From Desertivibrio insolitus (GTDB taxonomy: Bacteria > Actinomycetota > Actinomycetes > Actinomycetales > Microbacteriaceae): DNA of 64,000 nucleotides. The notes beneath the pieces are model-generated. The model was not told where the DNA came from. It worked only from the letters and a program-made list of their open reading frames with translations, and searched no databases. The stretch is taken from NCBI RefSeq assembly GCF_017355965.1, contig NZ_JAFIQW010000006.1:1-64000 (forward strand), written 5' to 3'. Made by a program: the position numbers and the translations under genes. Positions 1-8,932 of the stretch are shown one piece after another (the first letter of the stretch is position 1; the number at the start of each line of letters is the position of its first letter).

Positions 1-495
1 GTCGGCGTGCCCGGTGCCGAAGTCGTCGATCGAGACGCCGAAGCCGTGCTCGACGAGCGACGCGAGGAGCTCCCGCGCCCCGTCGACCGCCGTGATGGCC
101 TGCGACTCCGTGATCTCCACGGTGAGGCGGCCCGGATCGATGCCGGTGGACTCGACGCAGCCGAGCAGTTGTTCCCGCAGCCCGCCCGCGGCGACGCGCG
201 ACGCGGACACGTTGACCGAGACCCCGACGGGCAGGCCGGCCGCGTCCCACTCGCGCACGTGCTCGCACGCCAGCGCGAGCATCCGCCGGTCGATGTCGGC
301 GATGAGCCCCACGCGCTCGGCCGTGGGGATGTACTCGTCGGGGAACACGAGGCCGTCGGTCGGATGCCGCCACCGGCTCAGCGCCTCGGCCGCGACGATG
401 GCGCCGGAGTTCACTTCGATCTGAGGCTGGAAGTAGGCGAGGATCTCGCCGCGGCCCAAGCCCTCCGCGATCTGGTCTGCCGTGTAGCCCTTCAC
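1..495 (-). CDS. EAL-domain cyclic-di-GMP phosphodiesterase (N-terminal part, cut by window edge)
   Basis: About 165 codons are visible and the gene continues beyond the left edge. The EAL domain begins almost at the N-terminus with no sensor before it: FQPQI at residues 22-26, the EAL signature (EALSRW) at 37-42, then VSVNVSA, ITESQ and, just before the edge, DDFGTG. These are the substrate- and metal-binding positions of active EAL phosphodiesterases, which cleave c-di-GMP to pGpG, so the visible half looks catalytically competent. The GTG at 493-495 is chosen because GAGGGG (502-507) lies six bases upstream; a second GTG at 499-501 is possible, and an in-frame stop lies just above. The gene is divergent from the RsbQ-like and PAS-GGDEF genes, suggesting opposing enzymes of one c-di-GMP circuit (inference). 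Whether another domain follows EAL cannot be seen. Confidence 0.88.
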   Translation of the reverse strand, partial: MKGYTADQIAEGLGRGEILAYFQPQIEVNSGAIVAAEALSRWRHPTDGLVFPDEYIPTAERVGLIADIDRRMLALACEHVREWDAAGLPVGVSVNVSASRVAAGGLREQLLGCVESTGIDPGRLTVEITESQAITAVDGARELLASLVEHGFGVSIDDFGTGHAD

Positions 496-648
496 CGTCA
501 CCCCCTCGGCGGTAGCGTCTCACGCCCGCCGGGATTCGGGTACTGGCGCCGCGGCAATCCTGAGCCGGTCTCCAGGAGACGGGTTGCAGGGCCGTGCGGC
601 GCGGAACTAGCGTGAGGGGCGCGGGCGAGCCGCGGCTGAGGAGAGATC

Positions 649-1467
649 GTGTCTACGGGTGCACTGCTTCAGAGAGTCACCGGCCGGAACAACGTCCGGG
701 TGAGCGGCGACCCGACCGGGCGACCGGTCGTGTTCGCCCACGGTTACGGCTGCAGCCAGGCGATGTGGCGCGACGTCACCCCCGCCTTCGAGTCGGCCGG
801 TTACCGCGTCGTCACGTTCGACCTGGTGGGCGCGGGGGACTCCGATCTCACCGAGTACGACCAGGCCAAGTACGACTCGCTTCACGGCTACGCGGATGAC
901 GTCGTGGACCTGCTCCGGGCGTTCGACCTGAGCGACGTGGTCTTCGTCGGTCACTCGGTGAGCTCGATGATCGGGGTGCTCGCCTCGATCGCCGCGCCCG
1001 AACTGTTCGGCGCGCTCGTGCTCGTCGGGCCGTCGCCGCGCTACGTCGACGACGTCGACTACCGCGGCGGGTTCCGCCGCGAGGACATCGACGCGCTGCT
1101 CGAGGCCCTCGACGCCAACCCGCTCGGCTGGTCGGAGCAGATGGCGCCCGTGATCGTCGGCAACATCGACCGGCCGGAGCTCGCCGACGAGTGGAAGACG
1201 AGTTTCTGCCGCACCGACCCGGAGATCGCGAAGCACTTCGCCCGCGTGACCTTCCTCTCCGACAACCGCCGCGACCTCGAGCTCGTCTCCGTGCCGACGC
1301 TCGTCGTGCAGTCGCAGGACGACGCGATCGCCTCGACCGACGTCGGCCGCTGGGTGCAGGAGCGGATTCCGGGCAGCGAGTTCGTCGCGCTGAACTCCAC
1401 CGGTCACACCCCGAACCTGTCGTCGCCCGCCGAGCTCTCCGAGCACATCCTGCGTTTTCTGCGTTGA
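649..1467 (+). CDS. RsbQ-like alpha/beta hydrolase
   Basis: A 272-residue alpha/beta hydrolase that follows RsbQ of Bacillus subtilis closely along its whole length: an oxyanion region around AHGYG (30-34), nucleophile elbow GHSVSS with Ser103, GPSPRY after it, acid residue Asp224 or 225 and His253. RsbQ is a small-molecule hydrolase needed to activate the PAS-domain phosphatase RsbP in energy stress; plant KAI2/D14 receptors belong to the same branch. The GTG start has GAGGAGAG (638-645) just upstream. The stop codon TGA (1465-1467) overlaps a TTG that opens the PAS-GGDEF gene, so the two are probably translationally coupled. I infer that this hydrolase supplies or removes the ligand of that PAS domain. 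The natural substrate is unknown. Confidence 0.9.
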   Translation: MSTGALLQRVTGRNNVRVSGDPTGRPVVFAHGYGCSQAMWRDVTPAFESAGYRVVTFDLVGAGDSDLTEYDQAKYDSLHGYADDVVDLLRAFDLSDVVFVGHSVSSMIGVLASIAAPELFGALVLVGPSPRYVDDVDYRGGFRREDIDALLEALDANPLGWSEQMAPVIVGNIDRPELADEWKTSFCRTDPEIAKHFARVTFLSDNRRDLELVSVPTLVVQSQDDAIASTDVGRWVQERIPGSEFVALNSTGHTPNLSSPAELSEHILRFLR

Positions 1468-2783
1468 TCGAAGAGGGCCTCGGCCGCTTCGAGCGACTGT
1501 TCCACGAGGCGCCCTGCGCCCTGTTCACGCTCGATCAGCACGGACGGATCCTCGAGGCGAATCGCACCCTCGGGGACTGGGTCGGTGCGACCGATCTCGT
1601 CGGCGTGCGCCTGGCCGACGTGCTCGTGCCGAGCAGCCGCATCCTCTACGACACGCGGGTGCTCCCCGTGCTCGCCGTCGGCGGCCGGGTCGACGAGGTC
1701 GTGCTCTCGCTCGCCTCGACGAGCGGCCCTTCGCGGCCGGTGCTGCTCACGGCGCGGGCGGGGGCGGATGCCGTGCACGGCGCCCTCATCGAAGCGACCG
1801 AGCGCACCCGCTTCGAGAGCGATCTCGTCGTCGCTCGCCGGACCGCGGAGGACTCCGCCCGGGCGCTCGACGCGCTGCGCACCTCGGCGGAGTCGTTCCT
1901 CGCGAGCAGCACCGAGGAGGAGCTGCTGCAGGCGCTCACCCAGACCTTCGTGCAGACGTTCCGTCCGTCGGAGATCGCCGTGCTCACCCCCGCCGGGGAG
2001 TCGCGCTGGCACGGCGTCGACGGAGGCGTCACCGAGGCGTGGGCTCCGCCCACGGCGCCGACGGTTCTTCCGCGGCCGGACGCGGGCACGGAGGCCGAGC
2101 GGGTGCTCGCCGTCGCGCTGCGCCGGCCAGAGCGGCTCGCCCAGGCGGTGCTCACCCCGGTCTCGGTCGAGGGCGAGACCATCGCCGTGATCGTCTGCGC
2201 GTTCCACCGCGAGCGCGAGCCCGACGAGGGAGCCCAGCGGCTCCGCGAGAGCATCGCGCAGAACGCCGGGGTCGCGCTCACCCGCATCCGGCTGCAGGGG
2301 CGCCTCGCCCGGTCTGCCCGCGAGGACCCGCTCACCGGGCTGCTCAACCGCGGGGCGCTGCACGCGCAGCTCGAGACCGCCGCGGCGTTCGGGCGCTTCG
2401 GCATCCTGTTCCTCGATCTCGACGGCTTCAAGTCGGTCAACGACGTGCACGGCCATGTGGCGGGGGACGAGGTGCTGGTGCGCACGGCGGCCCGGCTCAA
2501 GGGCGCGGTGCGCGACCGCGACGTCGTCGCGCGCTGGGGCGGCGACGAGTTCGTGGTCGTCTGCTTCGGCGTCGAGCGGAGTCAGCTGGAGGCGGTCGCG
2601 AGCCGTGTCGCGGCCGAGGTCGCGGCGCCCGCCGAGCACCCCGTTACCGCGAGCATCGGCGCGGTCGTCGTGGACGCGGAGTCGCACCCCTCGGCCGACA
2701 CGCTGCTCGAACTGGCCGATGCCGCGATGTACCGCTCGAAGCAGGCGGGCGGCGCGCGGGTGACGCTCGTCGAGGCCTCCTGA
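1464..2783 (+). CDS. PAS-GGDEF diguanylate cyclase, RsbQ partner
   Basis: The frame encodes about 439 residues: a PAS-type sensor (about 5-110, FHEAPCALFTLDQHG onward), a linker and GAF-like stretch (about 130-265), and a GGDEF domain (about 275-436). The active-site motif is intact (WGGDEF, GGDEF at 359-363), and an RxxD inhibitory site (RDRD) sits exactly five residues before it, the spacing expected for product feedback. It should therefore make c-di-GMP from GTP. No transmembrane segment is seen, so it is probably cytoplasmic. The TTG at 1464 overlaps the upstream TGA and fits the domain edge, but no good ribosome site is visible; the start is uncertain and coupling to the hydrolase is the likely mechanism. 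It replaces the RsbP phosphatase found next to RsbQ in Bacillus. Confidence 0.85.
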   Translation: MIEEGLGRFERLFHEAPCALFTLDQHGRILEANRTLGDWVGATDLVGVRLADVLVPSSRILYDTRVLPVLAVGGRVDEVVLSLASTSGPSRPVLLTARAGADAVHGALIEATERTRFESDLVVARRTAEDSARALDALRTSAESFLASSTEEELLQALTQTFVQTFRPSEIAVLTPAGESRWHGVDGGVTEAWAPPTAPTVLPRPDAGTEAERVLAVALRRPERLAQAVLTPVSVEGETIAVIVCAFHREREPDEGAQRLRESIAQNAGVALTRIRLQGRLARSAREDPLTGLLNRGALHAQLETAAAFGRFGILFLDLDGFKSVNDVHGHVAGDEVLVRTAARLKGAVRDRDVVARWGGDEFVVVCFGVERSQLEAVASRVAAEVAAPAEHPVTASIGAVVVDAESHPSADTLLELADAAMYRSKQAGGARVTLVEAS

Positions 2784-2805
2784 CGCGCAGCGTCGAGCAG
2801 AGCTG

Positions 2806-3735
2806 CTAGTTCTCGTGGCCCGGACACCGCGGCGCCCCGGCCCCGTCGCGGGCCGCCCCGGTGTGCTCGGCGATCAGCTCGACGAGCCGCGGGGCGAGCG
2901 TCGGCGCGAGGTGGTGACGCATCCCCGGCAGCACGACGTGACGGGCGCCGGGGATCGCCGCGGCCGTGGCCTCACCGCCGCTCGGGTGCACCATCCGGTC
3001 GCGGTCGCCGTGCACGACGAGGGTCGGCGCCGTGATCGTGCGCACCTCGGCCGTGCGGTCGCCCGACTTGCCGATCGCGCCGATCTGTCGCGCGACGCCC
3101 GCGGTGCGTTCCGCCCCGCCGCCGCGCTCCCACGCGCGCAGCGCCCACTCGCGCTCGATGCGCTCGTCGAACGGATACTCCGTCGAGCCGATGTGCCGCA
3201 GCACGCTCAGGTGACGGGCGACGAAGGCCTCGGCGGTGCGCACCGGCGGCCGGCCCATCCGCACGAGGGTCGAGTGCGCCGGGCGGCCCGTGCGCGCGGC
3301 GCCCGTGGTCGAGAAGATCGAGGTCAGCGAGCGCACGCGCGACGGTGCGCGCGCCGCGACGATCTGCGCGATCATGCCGCCCATCGACATCCCGACGAGG
3401 TCGACCGCGTCGATGCCGAGTTGATCGAGCAGCCCGATCGTGTCGTCGGCCATGTCGCCCAGGTCGTAGTCCTCGGGCCGGGCCACGGCGAGGAGCTGGC
3501 GCAGAGGACCGGGCGGCGGGGTCGCGACGTGGGTCGAGCGACCGATGTCGCGGTTGTCGAACCGGAGAACGCGGAAGCCGCGCTCGAGCAGACCGTCGAT
3601 GAGCGCCTGGGGCCAGGAGGCGAGATCGAGCCCGAGGCCCGCGACGAGCAGCAGCGGTCGGGCGGACTCGTCGCCGTCGACGCGATAGCAGAGGCGGATG
3701 CCGCTCGGCAGGTCGCAGAAGCGCTCGGCGCTCAC
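2806..3735 (-). CDS. alpha/beta hydrolase, partner of the monooxygenase
   Basis: A 309-residue alpha/beta hydrolase. It shows [13 protein letters not shown] in the oxyanion region, nucleophile elbow GMSMGG, an acid in [10 protein letters not shown] and a C-terminal His in GMRHH. The GTG start overlaps the TGA of the monooxygenase gene as GTGA, so the two are one transcriptional unit. Baeyer-Villiger monooxygenases turn ketones into esters or lactones, and a downstream ester hydrolase to open the product is a common arrangement; that pairing is an inference from order and family. The gene converges with the PAS-GGDEF gene, with 22 bases between stops. The substrate cannot be told from sequence. 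Confidence 0.85.
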   Translation of the reverse strand: MSAERFCDLPSGIRLCYRVDGDESARPLLLVAGLGLDLASWPQALIDGLLERGFRVLRFDNRDIGRSTHVATPPPGPLRQLLAVARPEDYDLGDMADDTIGLLDQLGIDAVDLVGMSMGGMIAQIVAARAPSRVRSLTSIFSTTGAARTGRPAHSTLVRMGRPPVRTAEAFVARHLSVLRHIGSTEYPFDERIEREWALRAWERGGGAERTAGVARQIGAIGKSGDRTAEVRTITAPTLVVHGDRDRMVHPSGGEATAAAIPGARHVVLPGMRHHLAPTLAPRLVELIAEHTGAARDGAGAPRCPGHEN

Positions 3736-5218
3736 ACCGTCACCCCCGTCGCACGCCGCGCCCGCTCGAAGCGCAGCACGCCGTCGTCGACGGGAGCCCG
3801 GCGCAGCAGGGCGACGTCCTCGTAGTAGTTCATCGACATCACCCAGGGCGCCCGCTCGCCCTGCTTCGGCAGCCGGTCCACGGCGCGACGCACGTAGCCG
3901 GCGCCGAAGTCGAGCAGCGGACGGGTGAGCACCGGCCCTGCCGGGCGCTCGGGCCGGCAGGCGTCGTAGCCGAGGCGGTCCATGTGCTCGAGCACGCGGG
4001 TGAAGTACGTGCAGAGCAACCCGACCTTGAGCGTCCACGAGGCGTTCGTGTACCCGATCGCGTAGGCGAAGTTCGGCACCCCGTCGAGCATCGTGCCGCG
4101 GTACGCGAGCCGCTCCGTCAGATCGACGGGCGCGCCGTCGACCGTGAGCTCGATGCCGCCGAAGGGCAGCAGCTCGAGTCCCGTCGCGGTGACGACGATG
4201 TCCGCCTCGAGTTCCTCGCCGGACTCGAGCTCGATGCCGGTCTCGGTGAAGCGGCGCACCCGGTCGGTGACGACCGACGCCGATCCCGACCGGATCGCGG
4301 CGAAGAAGTCGCCGTCGGGCACGAGGCAGAGCCGCTGGTCCCACGGGTCGTAGGGCGGGCTGAAGTGCTCGTCGACCGGGTAGCCGGCCGGCAACTGCCG
4401 CGCGTTGGTCCAGCGGATGACGCGGCGCGCCTGCTCCGGGAAGCGGCGGCAGGCCCGCCAGAGCAGGCGCTGCACCGCGATGTTCTTCTGCCGGACGAGC
4501 GGGTGCGCCCGGTCGTCGCCGAGCGCCCGGCGCAGGGCGTTCGCGATCCGGTCCTTCGCCGGGGCGCTGAGGATGTAGGTCGGGGTGCGCTGCAGCATGG
4601 TCACGTGCGCGGCATCCGTCGCGAGCGCCGGCACGAGCGTCACCGCCGTCGCGCCGCTGCCGATCACGACGACGCGGCGGCCCCGGTGGTCGAGGTCGGC
4701 CGGCCACGCCTGCGGGTGCACGATGCGTCCGCGGAACGACTCCCCGCCCTCGAAGCGCGGCGAGAAGCCCCGGTCGTAGCGGTAGTCCCGGTCGCGCCGA
4801 AGAGCCAGTTCGCGGTGAGGGCGACGCGCTCGCCCGTGTCGGTGCGTTCGACGTCGACGTGCCAGCGCGCCTCGGGGGAGTCCCACCGAGCGGCGACGAC
4901 GCGGTGCGAGAAGCGGATGCGGCGGTCGATGCCGTGCTCCCGCGCGGTGTCCTGCAGGTAGGCGAGGATGCGGTCGGCGCTCGCGATCGACTCGTCCTCG
5001 CGCCACGGACGGAAATCGAAGCCGAACGTGTAGAGGTCGGAGTCGGACCGGATGCCGGGATAGCGGAAGAGATCCCAGGTGCCGCCGAGCGCCGACCGGG
5101 CCTCCAGGATCGCGTAGCTGCGCGACGTGCGGGTCTGCACGGCGTGCGCCGCCCCGATGCCGGAGATGCCCGCGCCGACGATGAGGACGTCGAGATGCTC
5201 GACGGCGGTGCTCGGCAT
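3732..5218 (-). pseudogene. flavin-containing Baeyer-Villiger-type monooxygenase with a one-base frameshift
   Basis: Two frames together make one complete FAD/NADPH monooxygenase of about 495 residues. The first part starts at ATG 5218 after a strong GGAGGA site and carries the FAD-binding GAGISG. The second part carries the BVMO fingerprint [12 protein letters not shown] (FxGxxxHxxxWP) and the NADPH-binding GSGATA, then runs to the normal C-terminus. The frames switch at about 4787-4789, where the coding strand reads ACCGGGAC; one extra G in that run would join ANWLFGATG directly to [10 protein letters not shown]. So either a G was lost (a young pseudogene, since nothing else is damaged) or it is a homopolymer sequencing error. 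The stop overlaps the GTG of the hydrolase gene. If intact, it would oxygenate ketones or similar substrates. Confidence 0.85.
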
Positions 5219-5312
5219 GGTCCTCCTCGGCGTGGACGGTGGCGCCACCATCCTTCCCGAAGCGGCGACGCTCCGCCGGGGCGGGGGCCCTGCCGGGCGG
5301 GACGACGGTGGC

Positions 5313-5342
5313 GGGACCGCCCGAGCCCCCAGGGGCGGTCCC
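5313..5342 (-). terminator. hairpin after the PhoX gene
   Basis: A perfect 10-bp inverted repeat (GGGACCGCCC at 5313-5322 and GGGCGGTCCC at 5333-5342) with a 10-base loop lies 13 bases past the PhoX stop codon. There is no T run, which is usual for actinobacterial hairpin terminators. It would also separate PhoX transcription from the monooxygenase operon on the same strand. Confidence 0.6.
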
Positions 5343-5354
5343 ACCACCGACGGG

Positions 5355-7409
5355 CTAGCCGCGGATGACCTGCACCACGCTCGGGCGCGGGCCGCGGAAG
5401 ACGCCAGGGGCGTTGGCGGGCGCGTAGTCGGGGAAGAACGAGTGCTGGGCCCCCCAGCTGCCGTCCTCGCCGGGGTGCTGCACCGACACGAAGACGGAGC
5501 CGTCGGTGTCGTGGATGACCGGACCGCAGGTCTCGGCCTCGGTCGGCACGGCGAGGAACTGCTGCACCCGGCCGCGCTCGCTGCCGGTCAGGGGCACCTT
5601 GAACAGCGCGTCGTTGAGGCCGATCGTGCTCGGGGCGCCGTCGGTCGAGATCCACAGGTTGCCCTGGGAGTCGAACGCGAGGTTGTCGGGGCAGGAGATC
5701 GGCGACACCTTGTCCTTCGGGAAGCCCGCGAAGTAGGTGTTCGCGTCGGTCGGAACGCCGCAGAGCAGCAGGATGCTCCAGCCGAACGTGCGTCCCGACT
5801 GCCCGGCCGTCTCGGTGATCTCGATCACGTGACCGTCGCGGTTGCCCGTGCGCGGGTTCGCCTCGTCCACCGGCTGGGCGGAGTTCCTGCCGCGGTTCGA
5901 GTTGTTGGTGCAGGCGACGTAGATCTTGCCGCTCGCGAGGCTGGGCTCGACGTCCTCGGGGCGGTCCATGCGGGTCGCGCCGACCTTGTCGGCGGCCAGG
6001 CGGGTGTACACGAGCACCTGGTCGATCGTCATGCCGGTCACGGCGCTCTCGCCGTTCTGCGTCAGCGGGATCCATTCGCCCGTGCCGTCGAAAGCTCCGT
6101 CGGAGGGCAGGGCGCCGGAGCCGGTGATCTCGGCCGCGGGGGAGTCGCCGCGGAACCGCGCCACGAAGAGGTCGCCCTCGGTCAGCAGCTGCATGTTCTG
6201 CCGGCGGACGCCGTGGCCGTTGCCGTTCTTGAACCGGTTCTTCGAGACGAACTTGTACAGGTAGTCGCCGCGCTCATCGTCGCCCATGTAGGCCACGACG
6301 CGACCGTCCTCGCCGACGATGACGTTCGCGCCCTCGTGCTTGAAGCGGCCGAGCGCCGTGTGCTTGCGGGGCGTCGACGTCGGGTCATCCGGGTCGATCT
6401 CGACGATCCAGCCGAAGCGGTTGGGCTCGTTGGCGTAGTCGGGGGTGCTCGCGTCGAAGCGCGGGTCCCACTTCTCCCAGCCGGTGTTGGTGCCGTTGGG
6501 AGCCGAGGCGAGCCCGTAGCGGCTGCGCTCCGGGGTCGTGGGGGCGTGGAAGTACTGGTTGAAGTTCTCCTCGCCCGAGAGGATGGTGCCCCACGGGGTG
6601 ACGCCGCCGGCGCAGTTGTTGAGCGTGCCGAGCACGCGGCGACCGGTCGGGTCGCCCTTCGTCTTGAGCAGGTCCGAGCCCGCGGCGGGGCCGGTCAGCT
6701 CGAACGGGGTCTCCGCCGTGATGCGGCGGTTCACCTCGCCCTCGCGCACGTACTCCCAGCGGGCGCCGCGACCGCTGCGCTCGAGCTCGACGACGCTGAG
6801 GCCGTGCGCCATCTTGTAGATCTCCGACCGGCGGCGGAGCTCGGCGGCGTCCGTCGTGGGCGGGAACATGATCGCCGGGTTCACGTACTCGTGGTTCGCG
6901 ACGAGGACTCCGCGGGTGCCCTTCGACTTCGGGTCCTCGAGGATCGCGAGGAAGTCGTTGTTGTAGCCGAACTGGCCCGCCTGCGACTCGACGGTCTGGG
7001 CGTTCACGTCGAACTCCGGCGCTCCGGGCAGGATGGGGTCGCCCCACCGGATGATCGGATCCCAGCGGTACCCGACGGGCACCGTGAAGTCGTCCACGGT
7101 GTTGGCGACGGGCGCGATCGGGGAGAACGGCAGCCCGGCGGAGGCGCCGCCCTTGGGGGCCGCCTCCGCGGCCGGAGCGGTGAGCCCGAAGGCGTCAGTC
7201 GCGAGCACGACGGCGCCGGCGGCGCCGAAGCCGAGGATCGCGCGGCGCGAGATCGCGGCGGAGGCGATGTCGCGGAAGTGGGGGTTGCCCGAGGTGTTGC
7301 ACTCGGCGCCGGCGCAGGCGTTGCCGCACTTGAGCTGGCAGGTGACGGCGGAGCGCTTGCCGCGCACGTGCGCGGCCATGGGGAGCAGACGAGGGGTCTC
7401 GATGGTCAC
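5355..7409 (-). CDS. PhoX-family (DUF839) secreted phosphatase
   Basis: A 684-residue protein of the PhoX/DUF839 family, calcium/iron-dependent alkaline phosphatases that release phosphate outside the cell. Near the N-terminus there are four spaced Cys residues (24, 28, 32, 37; CxxxCGNAC pattern), then a twin-arginine signal SRRAILGFGAAG at 54-65, so Tat export is expected. The rest holds typical family motifs such as GTLNNCAGGVTPWGT, LSGEENFNQYF and CPDNLAFDSQGNLW. The GTG at 7407-7409 is preferred because GGAAGG lies about eight bases upstream; longer reading is possible but begins in unlikely sequence. The gene stands alone between a hairpin and the nuclease gene. Phosphate control is likely from the family, but I did not identify a Pho box. 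Confidence 0.88.
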   Translation of the reverse strand: MTIETPRLLPMAAHVRGKRSAVTCQLKCGNACAGAECNTSGNPHFRDIASAAISRRAILGFGAAGAVVLATDAFGLTAPAAEAAPKGGASAGLPFSPIAPVANTVDDFTVPVGYRWDPIIRWGDPILPGAPEFDVNAQTVESQAGQFGYNNDFLAILEDPKSKGTRGVLVANHEYVNPAIMFPPTTDAAELRRRSEIYKMAHGLSVVELERSGRGARWEYVREGEVNRRITAETPFELTGPAAGSDLLKTKGDPTGRRVLGTLNNCAGGVTPWGTILSGEENFNQYFHAPTTPERSRYGLASAPNGTNTGWEKWDPRFDASTPDYANEPNRFGWIVEIDPDDPTSTPRKHTALGRFKHEGANVIVGEDGRVVAYMGDDERGDYLYKFVSKNRFKNGNGHGVRRQNMQLLTEGDLFVARFRGDSPAAEITGSGALPSDGAFDGTGEWIPLTQNGESAVTGMTIDQVLVYTRLAADKVGATRMDRPEDVEPSLASGKIYVACTNNSNRGRNSAQPVDEANPRTGNRDGHVIEITETAGQSGRTFGWSILLLCGVPTDANTYFAGFPKDKVSPISCPDNLAFDSQGNLWISTDGAPSTIGLNDALFKVPLTGSERGRVQQFLAVPTEAETCGPVIHDTDGSVFVSVQHPGEDGSWGAQHSFFPDYAPANAPGVFRGPRPSVVQVIRG

Positions 7410-7518
7410 GGGTGGTGCCTTCCGTTGCGAGATGTGGTGCCGGAAGAGTCGCAAGCGCCTTCGACGACACGGCCACCACAAGGTGAACGGGAGGTGTCCC
7501 GGGATCGACCGGGCGGTG

Positions 7519-8187
7519 TCAGGCGGCCGGATGCCCGGGGCATCCGTCGAGCACGCGCAGCATCGCGTCGTGCTCCGGCGGGGTCACCCAGAGGTCGTAC
7601 TCGGCCTTGACGGCGATCTGCCGCGCGACGTAGTCGCAGCGCACGCTGCGCAGCGGCGGCAGCCAGGTGGCGGCGTCGCCGTCGCCCTTGCCGGCGTTGA
7701 CCTCGCCCGCGACCGCGAGGAGGTTCAGCGGGTCGTTCGCGAACGCGATCCGCTCGGTCTCGGAGAGCTGCTGCGCCCCCGTCTGCCATGCATTCGACAG
7801 TGACACGACGTGGTCGATCTGTACATCCGCCGACGTCTCCTCGCCGCGCACGAAGTGGATCGTGCGGCCGGTGTACGGATCGAGCAGTACGCCGGTGGCG
7901 ACGCGGCAGCCGTCGACGAGCGTCTCCTCGACCAGGTCGCGGGCGAGCACGTCGTTGCGGGTGTCGCAGCCGTTCCAGTCGAGGTCGGCCCAGCCGTCGC
8001 CGAACTCCTCGCGCTCGTACCCGGTCTGCGGCGCGCGCCCCTTCACCGGGAGCGTCTCGAGCTGGGCGACCGCGGTGCCGTCCGGCACCGACGCGGGGGC
8101 GGAGGGCGAGCCGACGAGCGCCTGCACGCCGAGCACCACGACGGCGGCGAGCAGGACGACGACGAGCGCGCGCAGACGACGGGACAC
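7519..8187 (-). CDS. secreted HNH endonuclease (DUF1524/GmrSD C-terminal type)
   Basis: A 222-residue protein with an N-terminal hydrophobic segment (about 5-25) that acts as signal or anchor, then an HNH nuclease domain of the DUF1524 group: DWNGCDTRNDVLARDL, IDHVVSLSNAW with the catalytic His, DPLNLLAV, and N/K residues in EVNAGKGDGDAATWLPP. Two Cys pairs would suit an extracellular fold. The GTG at 8187 is chosen for AGGAGA three to nine bases upstream. Stand-alone exported members of this family are common in actinobacteria and are thought to be extracellular nucleases. It lacks the GmrS half that would make it a restriction enzyme. It is divergent from the cold-shock/DUF1294 gene. Confidence 0.85.
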   Translation of the reverse strand: MSRRLRALVVVLLAAVVVLGVQALVGSPSAPASVPDGTAVAQLETLPVKGRAPQTGYEREEFGDGWADLDWNGCDTRNDVLARDLVEETLVDGCRVATGVLLDPYTGRTIHFVRGEETSADVQIDHVVSLSNAWQTGAQQLSETERIAFANDPLNLLAVAGEVNAGKGDGDAATWLPPLRSVRCDYVARQIAVKAEYDLWVTPPEHDAMLRVLDGCPGHPAA

Positions 8188-8279
8188 GGTTCTCCTTCGG
8201 GTAGAGACCTTCAAGCTTCTCCCGGGCTCCGGCGTGTCCCGGGGCAACGCCGGTGGCGTGTCGCGGCTAGCCTCGCTGC

Positions 8280-8870
8280 ATGGCGGCGACGGTGGCCCTC
8301 GAGGGCGTGCTCGTGCGCTGGGACGACGCGCGCGGTTTCGGTTTCGTGGAGGCGCCGGGCGGCTCCGACGTCTTCGTGCACATCACGGACTTCCCGCGCG
8401 GCACCGGCCGCCCGGCCCGCGGCGACCGGGTGCAGGTCGTGGTCGCGTCCGGCCCGACGGCCCGGCGCAAGGCCGTCTCCGCCCGACTGCTCGGCGTGCG
8501 CCGGATGCCCGGCCGGCGCGGGTACCCGTCGTGGGTCGCGGTCGCGGTGATAGCGGCCTCCCTGGGGCTCGCGGCGGCGCTCGCCGCGGAGGGGCTGCTG
8601 CCGCTGTGGCTGCCGGCCCTCGCGGCCGTGATGTCGGTCGTCACGTTCGCGCTCTACGCCGCCGACAAGCGGGCCGCGGTGGAGGGGCGCTGGCGCATCC
8701 CCGAGGCCACGCTGCTGACGGCCGGGCTGCTCGGCGGCTGGCCGGGCGGCCTGCTCGCGCAGCAGCTGCTGCGCCACAAGACGCGCAAACGCTCGTTCCT
8801 CACCGTGTTCTGGCTGACCGTCGTCGTCGACGTCGCGGTCGTCGTCGGCGTCGCTTTCGGCGGGCGGTAG
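8280..8870 (+). CDS. cold-shock domain fused to DUF1294 membrane protein
   Basis: A 196-residue fusion. Residues 5-65 form a cold-shock (OB-fold) domain with the RNP1-like DARGFGFVEA and RNP2-like DVFVHITDF. Residues 80-196 are a DUF1294 membrane domain with about four hydrophobic segments, ending in the family motif RHKTRKRSF followed by a last helix. The architecture is known in many bacteria but its function is not established; nucleic-acid binding at the inner face of the membrane is inferred. It is divergent from the nuclease gene with a 92-base gap that should hold both promoters. Confidence 0.85.
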   Translation: MAATVALEGVLVRWDDARGFGFVEAPGGSDVFVHITDFPRGTGRPARGDRVQVVVASGPTARRKAVSARLLGVRRMPGRRGYPSWVAVAVIAASLGLAAALAAEGLLPLWLPALAAVMSVVTFALYAADKRAAVEGRWRIPEATLLTAGLLGGWPGGLLAQQLLRHKTRKRSFLTVFWLTVVVDVAVVVGVAFGGR

Positions 8871-8932
8871 CAGGCGGTCACGCTCAGCGGCGCCCCAGCC
8901 AGGGGGCATCCGGGGGCCCTACGGTCGGAGCC

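Noticed and set aside
2806-6075. Long open frame of more than 1000 codons on the minus strand
   Set aside because: Only its last part, from 3735 down, has real hydrolase motifs. The upstream part is a GC-rich shadow of the monooxygenase and PhoX genes, rich in Arg/Pro/Ala without motifs.
5127-7610. Long open frame of more than 800 codons on the plus strand
   Set aside because: It is the antisense of the PhoX gene; composition is Arg/Gly/Val-rich with no domain, while the minus strand has a clear Tat signal and PhoX motifs.
7519-8187. GmrSD-type restriction enzyme
   Set aside because: Only the HNH part is present, on an exported protein; there is no GTPase/DUF262 half.
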